A stretch of 64,000 nt of DNA from Ruminococcus sp. (lineage in GTDB: Bacteria; Bacillota; Clostridia; Oscillospirales; Ruminococcaceae). Below, piece after piece: positions 10,034-19,162 of this stretch. The notes beneath the pieces are model-generated. The model was not told the origin of the DNA, did not search any database, and worked only from the letters and a program-made list of their open reading frames with translations. Location of the stretch: positions 186,001 to 250,000 of the forward strand of contig JAJBTZ010000090.1 of NCBI GenBank assembly GCA_020860605.1, written 5' to 3'. Both the position numbers and the translations under genes were made by a program. Position 1 is the first letter of the stretch. Each line of letters starts with the position of its first letter.

Positions 10034-10062
10034 AAAAAACGAGGTGGGAAGGCCACCTCGTT
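10034..10062 (-). terminator. Terminator of PII-like gene
   Basis: AACGAGGTGG..CCACCTCGTT followed by T-run on the minus strand. Confidence 0.8.
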
Positions 10063-10070
10063 ATTATCTA

Positions 10071-10775
10071 TCAAGCAATTCCGGCAACGTTATCAACTGG
10101 CATCGAAACAACCAGACCCTTTGCAGGACTGTTAAGGCCACAGCTCTCGCCTATTGCCTTCATGATGGGAAGCTTGTCCTCCTGCGATGAAATTATCATG
10201 ATAATCTCACGTTCTGGCTGGACGGGAACTCCCCAGAATTCATAAGTGTCCTCGTTTACAGCTTCTCTTGCATGGAGCACCGTTCCGCCAGTGGCACCAG
10301 CATCACGAGCTGCATCCATTACGTCCTCTGAGTAGCCTTGATTTACTATCGCCATTATGAGAGCATGTCTTGGTTCTGGCATTTCATATACAGTCCTTTC
10401 TTTGCCGATAAGCTTTTCTGCGTCTTCGGCGTATTGCGAATTGAGCTTTTTCAGGCGGTTGAGGAGCACTCCGCTTCCTCCTGACAGAACCGTGCTGAAT
10501 GCGATTCCGCTGTTTGGAGAGTTTAAGATGAGTTCCTTGTTGAGCTTCTGAAGCATCCTGTCGGACATGGGCTTCGGAAGAATACTTATTAAAATCATCT
10601 TGTCGATGTTTCCAAGTCCCAATATTTCCTTGATCTCACTCGAAGCAGTTCCCTTTCCGCTGAAACGGTAGTAAAGAGGGATTCCGCTTTGCTTGAACAG
10701 TGAGTTTGCCTTGTCGGCAAGCTTCGGATTTGATATTACAAACAACATTCTGAAAGCTAATCGGTCATTCTCCAT
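10071..10775 (-). CDS. P-II-like protein with two GlnB-like halves
   Basis: Second half ALIMAIVNQGYSEDVMDAARDAGATGGTVLHARE...EREIIMIISSQEDKLPIMKAI is PII-like; overlaps the DUF1538-like gene by 11 bp. Confidence 0.75.
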   Translation of the reverse strand: MENDRLAFRMLFVISNPKLADKANSLFKQSGIPLYYRFSGKGTASSEIKEILGLGNIDKMILISILPKPMSDRMLQKLNKELILNSPNSGIAFSTVLSGGSGVLLNRLKKLNSQYAEDAEKLIGKERTVYEMPEPRHALIMAIVNQGYSEDVMDAARDAGATGGTVLHAREAVNEDTYEFWGVPVQPEREIIMIISSQEDKLPIMKAIGESCGLNSPAKGLVVSMPVDNVAGIA

Positions 10776-12312
10776 CCTTTTCTACCTCCTCAAAATCTAT
10801 GATTTCATCAAAGTCTACAATAACATCTGGCTCTTCGAGCGCAAGTGCTGACTTCTCTGCCTTTCTCTGCTTCAGCTTATAGGAGAGTCCCATCAGCTGA
10901 ACGGCTATAAGTGGCGTAAGAGCAACGAGCGCTACCACACCAAAGGCGTCTGTCATTATATTTCCGCCAAGAGCCTCACATGCTCCTATACTCAGTGGCA
11001 GCAGAAACGTGCTGGTCATCGGTCCACTGGCTACACCGCCGGAGTCGAATGCAATTCCGACGAAGATATCCGGCACGAATCTTGAAAGAATTATCGCTAT
11101 AAGATATCCAGGAATCAGGATATACTGAATAGGTATTCCTAAAATTACTCTGAGCATTGAAAGTCCTACAGAAACCGAAACACCGATTGACATGCAGGTG
11201 TTCATCTGCTTTGCTGAGATGACCCCGTTTGTAACCTCTGAAACCTGTTTGTTTAAAATCTGGATTGCAGGCTCGGCTTTAACTATGTAGTATCCTATCA
11301 ACATTCCGACTGGAACGAGAAGCCATTTCATATTTGATGAAGCTAGATCTCTTCCCAAAACAGTTCCAACCTGAGAGAAGCCAACGTTCACACCCGTAAG
11401 AAAGAGCACCAAGCCAATAAATGTATAGACAAAACCGACGAGTATTCTTTTAATTTGCCTCTGACGGTAACGACGGCTGATGAGCTGGAAAATTACAAAC
11501 ATGCCGAGTATAGGCAGTATCGAAATCAGGACTTCTTCTATATATTCGGGAATTGCAAAAAGAAACTCTTTTGCAGCATCCTGAGTCGTGACTGCTGTCG
11601 AAAGCTCTGTAGATGCATATTCAGCGCCTGTAGGCTGATAGAATATTCCAAGAAGCAAAACAGCAATTATTGGTCCTACGCTCGATATTGCAACAAGGCC
11701 GAAGCTGTCGTCCGAAGCGTTTTTATCACTTCTTACTGATGCCATTCCGACACCCATCGCCATTATGAACGGAACTGTTATCGGACCGGTTGTGACTCCT
11801 CCGGCATCAAAGGAGACCGCCAGGAACTCTGAGGGCACGAAGAATGAAAAAATTATAACTATCGCATAGAGAACAAGCAGAAGATTTGAGAGCTTTATTC
11901 GCCTTCCGATTCTCACCACTGCCACAGAGAAAAGGCTTCCCATTCCGACAGCTACAGCCCAGATGAGAACCCTGTTCGGAATAGATGGGACCTGGTTTGC
12001 TAACACTTGTAAATCAGGCTCAGCAAGCGTGATGATTGTGCCCATGACGAAGCTTGTCACAAGAGCAATGACGGTCTTGCTGGATTTAGAAATCGTTACA
12101 CCAATGCCTTCGCCCAACGGTGTCATCGCCATTTCGGCGCCGAGTTGGAAAAAGCCCATGCCGACTATCAGCATGACAGCGCCAGCAAGGAACATAACGA
12201 ATGTCCCAAGTTCTACTGGAACCAATATAATACTCAGAACGAGAACGATTATTGTTATAGGTAAGACGGAAGCAAACGCCTCCATCGTTTTTTCTCTTAT
12301 TTTAGGGTTCAT
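10765..12312 (-). CDS. DUF1538-like multi-pass membrane protein (putative transporter), internally duplicated
   Basis: Paired motifs AEPDLQVLANQV/AEPAIQILNKQV and FDAGGVTTGPIT/FDSGGVASGPMT in two hydrophobic halves. Confidence 0.78.
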   Translation of the reverse strand: MNPKIREKTMEAFASVLPITIIVLVLSIILVPVELGTFVMFLAGAVMLIVGMGFFQLGAEMAMTPLGEGIGVTISKSSKTVIALVTSFVMGTIITLAEPDLQVLANQVPSIPNRVLIWAVAVGMGSLFSVAVVRIGRRIKLSNLLLVLYAIVIIFSFFVPSEFLAVSFDAGGVTTGPITVPFIMAMGVGMASVRSDKNASDDSFGLVAISSVGPIIAVLLLGIFYQPTGAEYASTELSTAVTTQDAAKEFLFAIPEYIEEVLISILPILGMFVIFQLISRRYRQRQIKRILVGFVYTFIGLVLFLTGVNVGFSQVGTVLGRDLASSNMKWLLVPVGMLIGYYIVKAEPAIQILNKQVSEVTNGVISAKQMNTCMSIGVSVSVGLSMLRVILGIPIQYILIPGYLIAIILSRFVPDIFVGIAFDSGGVASGPMTSTFLLPLSIGACEALGGNIMTDAFGVVALVALTPLIAVQLMGLSYKLKQRKAEKSALALEEPDVIVDFDEIIDFEEVEKDGE

Positions 12313-12470
12313 TTACCTCGCCCTTTCGACTCTTAAAGATCACCTTCTGGAATTGCAATTTATAATACTGTAATGATACAGGATTCAAGGGATTTTGTCA
12401 AGGCGAAATGGGTAAACAGTTTTTCGAAAATGGTGAGAGCGATTCCAGGTTGGAACCGCTCTCTTGTGTA

Positions 12471-14666
12471 TTACTTGATCTTTTCGTTAAGCTCCATGAC
12501 AAATCTGTCGAGCATATCTACGCTAAGAATTCCTCCGCTGAAGCCGACGAGCTTAGACAGTGGCAAATCGATTGAGAGAGCTGATATGTCGAGCTTAAGG
12601 TCTTCCGTCAAGAGCTTGTTCAGGGCTTCTTTCGATATTGGATTTGCATTGAGCTCGTAGACTCTTGAATCGGTTGTGAAGAAAGTCTTGCCGGAACGGG
12701 AGCTTGTTACTTTCAAAGATGCTACTAATGGCAGATTTCTTGAAGATGGACCGACATGGATCTTATAGACGGTGGTGTCAACCTGCCAGTCGTGAGTTTC
12801 GACATCATAGTAGGCGAAGCTACGCTTGCTGAGAGTCATCGTGACGGTCTTTTCCTCACCGGGTTCGAGATAAATCTTCTTGAAGCCTTTGAGTTCTCTG
12901 ACTGGTCTTGAAACTGAGGGATAGGTTGGCTCGACATAGAGCTCTGCGATCTCTTTACCAGCGACAGAGCCAGTGTTCTTCACTTTAAAAGTGACTTCGA
13001 GGGTGTCGGATTCGGAGATATCGGTTGCAGAGAGCTCTAAATCGCTGTACTCAAATGTTGTGTAGCTGAGGCCATAGCCGAAGGGGTACATAACATCGAG
13101 ATGCTTCTTGTCATAGTATCTGTAGCCGACGTAGACGCCTTCACTATAGGTGGCGGTTCCCTTTTCGGGGAAGCTGAGGGCTGTGGGATTATTTTCGAGT
13201 CTTAACGGCCAGGTCTCGGATAGCTTTCCTGAGGGAACTGCATCTCCAAAGAGGAGATTAACGCAAGCCTTGGCGACAGCTTGTCCGCCAGTGTACATGG
13301 CAAGGATGGAATCAGCAGCTTCGCTCCACTCCATCTCGACTGGCGAGCCCTGGAACAGGAGGACTACTATTGGCTTACCAAGGGTTGAGAGCTTGTTGAA
13401 GAGGCCAATCTGGTTGGAAGGCAGTGACATTGTCCATCTGTCGAAGCCTTCACTCTCCATTCTGAACGGGAGTCCCATGCAGATTACGATTTTATCAGAC
13501 TTTTCGGAGGCTGCAACCGCTTCTGAAACGAGATTCTCATCAACTGAATCATCTTCGGTTTTGAAGCCTTTGGCGTAGGTGTAGTCTATACTCTTATCAT
13601 CAAGGGACTGAAGGAGGTTCGAGACTTCGGTAGCATTGACGCAGCTGCTTCCGCCACCCTGATAGCGGATTTCTTCGGCGAAAGCGCCTATGAGAGCTAT
13701 TTTATCGGATTTCTTGAGAGGCAGAACGCCATTCTTGAGAAGAACCGCGCTTTCCTCGGCAGCCTTCATGGCGAGGTCATTGTGAGCGGTCATGTCGGCT
13801 TTGTAATCAGCGATTCTGCCCTTGATTCCCTTCTCGACGAGTTCAATTATTCTTAAAACGTTCTTGTCGAGTTCTTCCGTTGAGAGCTTTCCTGACTTAA
13901 CAGCTTCGACTATGGCAGCGTTAGCGGACGGAACAGGTCCGGGCATTCTGATATCGAGGCCAGCTTTTACGCCGTTGACAGGCTCGTTAGCAGCTCCCCA
14001 GTCGGAGACGACAAGACCCTCGTAGCCCCATTCATCTCTGAGAATATCGGTTAGAAGCGGCTTGTTTTCGGAGCAGTAATCGCCATTGAGCTTATTATAA
14101 GCGGACATTATCATCCATGGCTTGGCCTCTTTTACAGCCTCTTCGAAGCTCGAAAGATAGATTTCGCGAAGGGTTCTCTCGTCGATGACGGCATTGACGG
14201 AGAAGCGGTCGGTTTCCTGATTGTTCGCAGCAAAATGCTTGATGCAAGCACCTACTCCTTTAGACTGGACTCCCCTGATGTGACCACAGGCCATTTTGGT
14301 GGCGAGAAGCGGATCTTCGGAGAAGTATTCGAAGTTTCTACCGCAAAGAGGAGTTCTCTTGATGTTGACGCCTGGGCCCAAAATGACCTGAACATCGTTT
14401 GCAAGACACTCTTCGCCAAGAGCTTCGCCAATTTTGTACATGAGCTCCTCATCCCAGCTGTTAGCGACTGTAGCGCTTGACGGGAAGCAGGTTGCAGGAA
14501 CGGTTCCGCCACTTTCCTCTTTTCTAAGACCATGAGGGCCATCACTCATCATGATGCTTGCGAGCTTTCCTTCGATGTCGACAGTCCTCCAACAGTCCTT
14601 GCCAGATGTCAGGGATGCTTTTTCTTCGAGAGTGAGACTATTTAGTATTTCCATAGCTTTTGTCAT
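12471..14666 (-). CDS. Glycoside hydrolase family 3 beta-glucosidase-type enzyme
   Basis: GLVVSDWGA nucleophile motif, KHFAANNQETDR, C-terminal fibronectin III-like domain. Confidence 0.93.
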   Translation of the reverse strand: MTKAMEILNSLTLEEKASLTSGKDCWRTVDIEGKLASIMMSDGPHGLRKEESGGTVPATCFPSSATVANSWDEELMYKIGEALGEECLANDVQVILGPGVNIKRTPLCGRNFEYFSEDPLLATKMACGHIRGVQSKGVGACIKHFAANNQETDRFSVNAVIDERTLREIYLSSFEEAVKEAKPWMIMSAYNKLNGDYCSENKPLLTDILRDEWGYEGLVVSDWGAANEPVNGVKAGLDIRMPGPVPSANAAIVEAVKSGKLSTEELDKNVLRIIELVEKGIKGRIADYKADMTAHNDLAMKAAEESAVLLKNGVLPLKKSDKIALIGAFAEEIRYQGGGSSCVNATEVSNLLQSLDDKSIDYTYAKGFKTEDDSVDENLVSEAVAASEKSDKIVICMGLPFRMESEGFDRWTMSLPSNQIGLFNKLSTLGKPIVVLLFQGSPVEMEWSEAADSILAMYTGGQAVAKACVNLLFGDAVPSGKLSETWPLRLENNPTALSFPEKGTATYSEGVYVGYRYYDKKHLDVMYPFGYGLSYTTFEYSDLELSATDISESDTLEVTFKVKNTGSVAGKEIAELYVEPTYPSVSRPVRELKGFKKIYLEPGEEKTVTMTLSKRSFAYYDVETHDWQVDTTVYKIHVGPSSRNLPLVASLKVTSSRSGKTFFTTDSRVYELNANPISKEALNKLLTEDLKLDISALSIDLPLSKLVGFSGGILSVDMLDRFVMELNEKIK

Positions 14667-14741
14667 ATTGATAACCTCCGTTTGGGCGATTTATTTTCAG
14701 TAACGCTAATTATAACATTGTAAAGCCGAGTTGTAAAGATG

Positions 14742-15488
14742 TTATTTCTCAGCTGTGAAGAAAAATCTTCTGAACCGCAAGATTACATTGCCGTCACCCA
14801 TAATGGGATAAGTTTTCTTGACTCTCTTGAGAATTTCATTCTCAAATTCCAAACCGTCCTCTTCGCTAAGCAGCGCCAGATACGGGCGTATATGGGTGCC
14901 TTTGACCCATTCGAGTAAAGCTTCGTGATTCGGTAAATCGTGATAGTAAATTGTTTCCCAAATCTGAAAATTACTTGAACAATCAGAAAGGATCTCATAA
15001 TATTCGTCGGGCTTGAGAATCCATTGCCTTTCAAAGTTTGATAACTTCATTTCCAAGACAACATCTCTTATAATTCTGAAAAGTGGCTCTTCACTATTCA
15101 TCGGAATCTGTACTACAAGGGCTCCGCCATCACTAAGTCTGCTCATCAGGTACGGAATCAGTTCGCTGTGACTCGGAATCCACTGCAAGCAGGCGTTTGA
15201 GAAAAGAAGATCGTATTTCTCTGAGATTGTCCTGGCGTCTCCCAATCTGAAATCTATGTCTGGATAAGTTTTCTTTGCCTTATCAATCATGTCCTGCGAT
15301 GTGTCAATTCCAAGAATATGGGCATTGGGGAACAAATTCGTCAACACAGCAGTGCTATTTCCAGGGCCACAACCGATATCTAAAATTGATTGCGGTTTCT
15401 TGTCTGAAACTCTCTTGGCTAAATCAATCGCCGGTTGGGTTCTCTGAGCCTTGAATTTTAAATACTGGTCTGAATTCCATTCAAACAT
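14742..15488 (-). CDS. Trans-aconitate 2-methyltransferase-like SAM methyltransferase
   Basis: ILDIGCGPGNSTAVL, FSNACLQWIPSH, MFEWNSDQYLKFKAQRTQPAIDL resemble Tam. Confidence 0.82.
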   Translation of the reverse strand: MFEWNSDQYLKFKAQRTQPAIDLAKRVSDKKPQSILDIGCGPGNSTAVLTNLFPNAHILGIDTSQDMIDKAKKTYPDIDFRLGDARTISEKYDLLFSNACLQWIPSHSELIPYLMSRLSDGGALVVQIPMNSEEPLFRIIRDVVLEMKLSNFERQWILKPDEYYEILSDCSSNFQIWETIYYHDLPNHEALLEWVKGTHIRPYLALLSEEDGLEFENEILKRVKKTYPIMGDGNVILRFRRFFFTAEK

Positions 15489-15501
15489 GTGATCACCTTT
15501 C

Positions 15502-15530
15502 TTGACTTAAATGTTCTTTCATGGTATACT
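15502..15530 (+). promoter_or_regulatory. Sigma-A-type promoter of the GH39-like gene
   Basis: TTGACT - 17 nt - TATACT upstream of AGGAGG/ATG at 15564. Confidence 0.7.
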
Positions 15531-15563
15531 GATTTCACTTGGAATTTATATAGGAGGACTATT

Positions 15564-17087
15564 ATGAAAACTGTTGAGTGTAAAATCGATAGAAATGCTA
15601 TCATTCCGTTCAACAATCAGGTTGATTTCTGCATTGGTACTGGACGAATGGGGCTGGCGCTGCAGAGGCAATATTATGAGCAGCTGAAGCTTGTTCAGGA
15701 GAAGATCGGCTTCAAGTATATCCGTGGACACGGGCTTTTCTATGAGGATCTTGCCATCTACAACGAATATATCGACGAGAACGGCGAGACAAAGGCGGAG
15801 TATAACTTCACCTATCTCGATGTGGTCATGGACATGTACAAGGAGCTTGGCCTCAAGCCGTTTTTAGAGATTGGATTTATGCCGAAGAAGCTGGCATCTT
15901 CTGGTGAGGAAGTCGGATTCTGGTGGAGAGCTAACGTCACGCCTCCGAAATCCTATGAGAGCTGGTGCGAGCTCGTCACAGCTACTATAAGCCATCTTGC
16001 AGAGAGATACGGCTTGGATGAAGTCAAGACCTGGTACTTTGAAATCTGGAACGAGCCGAATCTTCAAGGCTTCTGGAAGGATGCAGATTTAGAGAAATAT
16101 TGTGAGCTATATAAGTACACAGTTTCGGCGATCAAGGCTGTCAGCCCTGAGCTGAGAGTTGGTGGTCCCGCCATCTGCGGAGTTGACGATGAGAGATGGA
16201 CGAGAAGCTTCTTGGAGTACACCGACAAAAACGATATTCCGCTTGATTTCATCACAAGGCATCACTACACCATTTACGTTCCTGAAACTGTCGGGCACTA
16301 TCAGTATCCCGACATGATTGACCGGGAGAGCGCCGATATCACCATCAAAAATACCCGGAAGATTGTCGACAGCTTTGAGAAATACCGTGGCTTCGACATT
16401 CATCTCACCGAATTCAACACGTCCTACTCCCCTATCACTCCGCTTCACGACACCAACATGAATGCAGCTTACCTTGCGGGTATGCTGGCGGAGCTCGGAG
16501 ACATCCACGCCTCCTACTCTTACTGGACCTTCGGAGATGTTTTCGAGGAGCATGGTGTCCCCTTCACGCCTTTCCATGGCGGATTCGGACTTGTAGCAAA
16601 CGGCTGCATTCCGAAGCCAACCTTCCATACCTTCGAATTTTTCAAGAGACTCTCTGGCAAGTGTATTCACCGCTCGAAAGAGCTTATTGTCAACGAAGAT
16701 AATGGCAAAATCCATGGCGTCGCCTGGAACTCTGTCATCAACGACGAGCCATTGGAGAACTTGAAACTCACTGCCTCACTCGACCTCCCCGATGGCGAAT
16801 ACTGTCTTCTCACCAAAACCGTGGACGAAGAAGTCTGCAACCCCCGCAAACTCTGGCACGACATTGGCGAGCCAGCCAATCCCACACCCGAACAGAACGA
16901 GCTACTCCGTTCAGCAGCCTATCCCCTCGTCCAGTCCCAGAGGTTGACGGTGACCGACGGCAAGCTTGATGTTGAGCTGAATCTAAGCCCGAACGCTGTT
17001 GTGTACTTTGAAATCTTCGAAGCGCCGATAAAGTCGGATAGAGGGTTTGAGTTTGAGAGGGTTAATAGGACGAGGAGAAGCAAATAA
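15564..17087 (+). CDS. GH39-type beta-xylosidase
   Basis: KYIRGHGLFYEDLAIY, WYFEIWNEPNLQGFW, FDIHLTEFNTSYSPITPLHDTNMNAAYLA; AGGAGG ahead of ATG 15564. Confidence 0.88.
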   Translation: MKTVECKIDRNAIIPFNNQVDFCIGTGRMGLALQRQYYEQLKLVQEKIGFKYIRGHGLFYEDLAIYNEYIDENGETKAEYNFTYLDVVMDMYKELGLKPFLEIGFMPKKLASSGEEVGFWWRANVTPPKSYESWCELVTATISHLAERYGLDEVKTWYFEIWNEPNLQGFWKDADLEKYCELYKYTVSAIKAVSPELRVGGPAICGVDDERWTRSFLEYTDKNDIPLDFITRHHYTIYVPETVGHYQYPDMIDRESADITIKNTRKIVDSFEKYRGFDIHLTEFNTSYSPITPLHDTNMNAAYLAGMLAELGDIHASYSYWTFGDVFEEHGVPFTPFHGGFGLVANGCIPKPTFHTFEFFKRLSGKCIHRSKELIVNEDNGKIHGVAWNSVINDEPLENLKLTASLDLPDGEYCLLTKTVDEEVCNPRKLWHDIGEPANPTPEQNELLRSAAYPLVQSQRLTVTDGKLDVELNLSPNAVVYFEIFEAPIKSDRGFEFERVNRTRRSK

Positions 17088-17093
17088 TAATCT

Positions 17094-17699
17094 CTATTTC
17101 TTCCCCTCAAACAACTCTTTCAACACCCTTGGCGTATACTGCTGGTTGTCCACAGCGGTGAAGCTGGATTGGATTTCGCCAGACATGACTTCGGAATAGT
17201 TCTTCATGAGGATGGCTTCGGCACGCTTGATTTCATCCTTCACCCACCTGCGCTTTATGCGGAGGTCGTGGAGCATTTTGTAGAGTTTATAGCCATCGAC
17301 GACGTTGCAGGTATAGAATTCGCAGGCATGGAGAATGTCGCACTGCTCACAATCGAGACGGCTGAGCTGTTTGTAGAGAGCGTCCTTGTAGTTTGAGACT
17401 TTCAGATAAGTATCGCCAATATTTTTGAGTGCCTCGTCCCAGTCGACCCTATCCTCAGGATCGATTTCGGGAATACAGTCGGGAGAGATTTGATGCTGGT
17501 TTGGGTCCTGCATCTCAACATGCCAGGTGTCACGCCTGTCCTGAGGGACGCTGGTCTCAATAAAATTCCAGGCTTTCTTGGAAGATGTAAACTTCTGAGC
17601 CTTCTCAAGATTTGTAGTTACACCGAGTTTTCCGCTGCCACTCAGACACACGTAGCAATCGCGGTTGGCGTTTATGATTATGTAGTAAGTATTGGCCAC
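17094..17699 (-). CDS. Conserved-looking hypothetical protein with a Cys cluster
   Basis: GTG start with AGGAG 9 nt upstream; LDCEQCDILHACEFYTC motif. Confidence 0.65.
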   Translation of the reverse strand: MANTYYIIINANRDCYVCLSGSGKLGVTTNLEKAQKFTSSKKAWNFIETSVPQDRRDTWHVEMQDPNQHQISPDCIPEIDPEDRVDWDEALKNIGDTYLKVSNYKDALYKQLSRLDCEQCDILHACEFYTCNVVDGYKLYKMLHDLRIKRRWVKDEIKRAEAILMKNYSEVMSGEIQSSFTAVDNQQYTPRVLKELFEGKK

Positions 17700-17820
17700 C
17701 TGACATCACTCCTGTTAGTTGATATATTCGCATCCAGTTGACACGAATGTTTATGAACTAATTATAGACAATATGTCGGAGGTTGTCAATATAAGGCGAA
17801 AGAAAACTTTTATAAAAGCT

Positions 17821-17853
17821 AAAGACCGAACCGTAGTATTTGGTTCGGTCTTT
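17821..17853 (-). terminator. Terminator of YlmC/YmxH-like gene
   Basis: AAAGACCGAACC..GGTTCGGTCTTT perfect 12-bp stem. Confidence 0.75.
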
Positions 17854-17864
17854 ATTTGTTTTTG

Positions 17865-18185
17865 CTATGCATATGCAGTCTGGGCTTCATCGTCTCTTGA
17901 CTTCCCTATAAATCCAAGTCTCGGCTGCTGCTCCCTCCATGAAAGCTTTTCATCTGAAGATATCAGGACTGTGTCGCGTCCTATCAAATCAATATCACTG
18001 TATCTTATGATCATGTCGCTGTCTCGGCCTAGTATTCCAAAAAGTCTCGGCCTGCCGTAAACGATTACCGAGACTATAGATGCGTTGTCGGTGTCTATTT
18101 CTATATCGCTGATTTTCCCAAGCATAGTGCCGGTTTTGGTTTCGATAAGCTCCTTGTGCTTAAGCTCAGTCAATGTACATTTCAT
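17865..18185 (-). CDS. YlmC/YmxH family PRC-barrel protein (sporulation-associated family)
   Basis: Short PRC-barrel: LIETKTGTMLGKISDIEIDTDNASIVSVIVYGRPRLFGILGRDSDMIIRYSDIDLIGRDTVLI. Confidence 0.82.
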   Translation of the reverse strand: MKCTLTELKHKELIETKTGTMLGKISDIEIDTDNASIVSVIVYGRPRLFGILGRDSDMIIRYSDIDLIGRDTVLISSDEKLSWREQQPRLGFIGKSRDDEAQTAYA

Positions 18186-18194
18186 AAAAACTCA

Positions 18195-18219
18195 CCTCAG
18201 TCAAATAATATGACTGAGG
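18195..18219 (-). promoter_or_regulatory. Hairpin enclosing the Shine-Dalgarno of the YlmC/YmxH-like gene
   Basis: Perfect 9-bp stem CCTCAGTCA-TATTATT-TGACTGAGG; GAGG of the GAGGTGAG SD is in the 3' arm, ATG at 18185. Confidence 0.55.
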
Positions 18220-18247
18220 CGGGCAATTTATTATCCTTGATTCGAAT

Positions 18248-19024
18248 TCAGGCGTTCGACGCCGAGGTCTGGCAGCCACAGGTGGCGTCCTCGAGGCTCT
18301 TTGGGAAGAATTCGTTTGACGGGAAGCTGATCTTCTCAAAAAGCTCGCATGGGCTCTCAGTGTTGGAAACACATTCCTTGCTCGGGACTGAATAGTCATA
18401 CGACGGCACCATGATGGGAACAGTTCTCGCGAGCGACACTATCGAGAAGACACCGAGTGTCACATAAATAGCTTTCCTCGATGCTGAAATAACAGCACTT
18501 TCAACAGCTGTGTCCATGATGCAAGCTGGTGATGGGATGGCAACGAGGCGGATTCCCAGGACAATCGGGTCGGCAACAGCAAGGGTCGCCTTTGGCGGAT
18601 TGCTGTAGCTGCAACCTGTCGATGTGACGGCGCCATTGTCGCTCGAGGTGAAGTATTTCGTACCTCCGTCGCTTCCGTAGAGTATTACCTTCTTTGTGAA
18701 TGTTGCAGTTCCTGTAACGGTTTCAGCTGGTGAGGAAGCTGAAGCTGCGAGGTCAATTTCAACGTTGAAGGTGTAAGTAATGTCAACCGAGTAGAAGCCC
18801 TTGTTGAACGGGATCGGCTCAACCGAGAAGTATACGCTTGTCACCTCGGCACATCTTGCTTTCGCATAGTTCGCTTCGTTCACAAGTTTTATCGACTCGA
18901 AGTCCTGAAAAGTCACTTCCAGATCCTCAAGGCAATCCCTGTCGGAGCAACTGTCGAATATCCGCTGAGCTTCAATGGTTACCGCTTCCTTGAAGCCATA
19001 GGGGTTAGATCCGAAATCAGCCAT
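18248..19024 (-). CDS. Uncharacterised protein with FDSCSDRDCLEDLEV motif
   Basis: AGGAGG-type RBS; complete ORF with Cys motifs at both ends (SCSDRDCLEDL; CGCQTSASNA). Confidence 0.7.
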   Translation of the reverse strand: MADFGSNPYGFKEAVTIEAQRIFDSCSDRDCLEDLEVTFQDFESIKLVNEANYAKARCAEVTSVYFSVEPIPFNKGFYSVDITYTFNVEIDLAASASSPAETVTGTATFTKKVILYGSDGGTKYFTSSDNGAVTSTGCSYSNPPKATLAVADPIVLGIRLVAIPSPACIMDTAVESAVISASRKAIYVTLGVFSIVSLARTVPIMVPSYDYSVPSKECVSNTESPCELFEKISFPSNEFFPKSLEDATCGCQTSASNA

Positions 19025-19162
19025 TGTATATCCTCCTATTAAGTATTAAAGTTATGAAACTTCTCTACATATTATTCGGATATACATGTTTTAGTGATTG
19101 CGAATTTGAACATATAGAAGTACAGGGCGAGAACCTATATGGTCTCTCCCTGTACTTATAGT

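Noticed and set aside
16107-16715. 202-aa minus-strand ORF within the GH39-like gene
   Set aside because: Antisense ORF in the well-supported glycosidase coding region.
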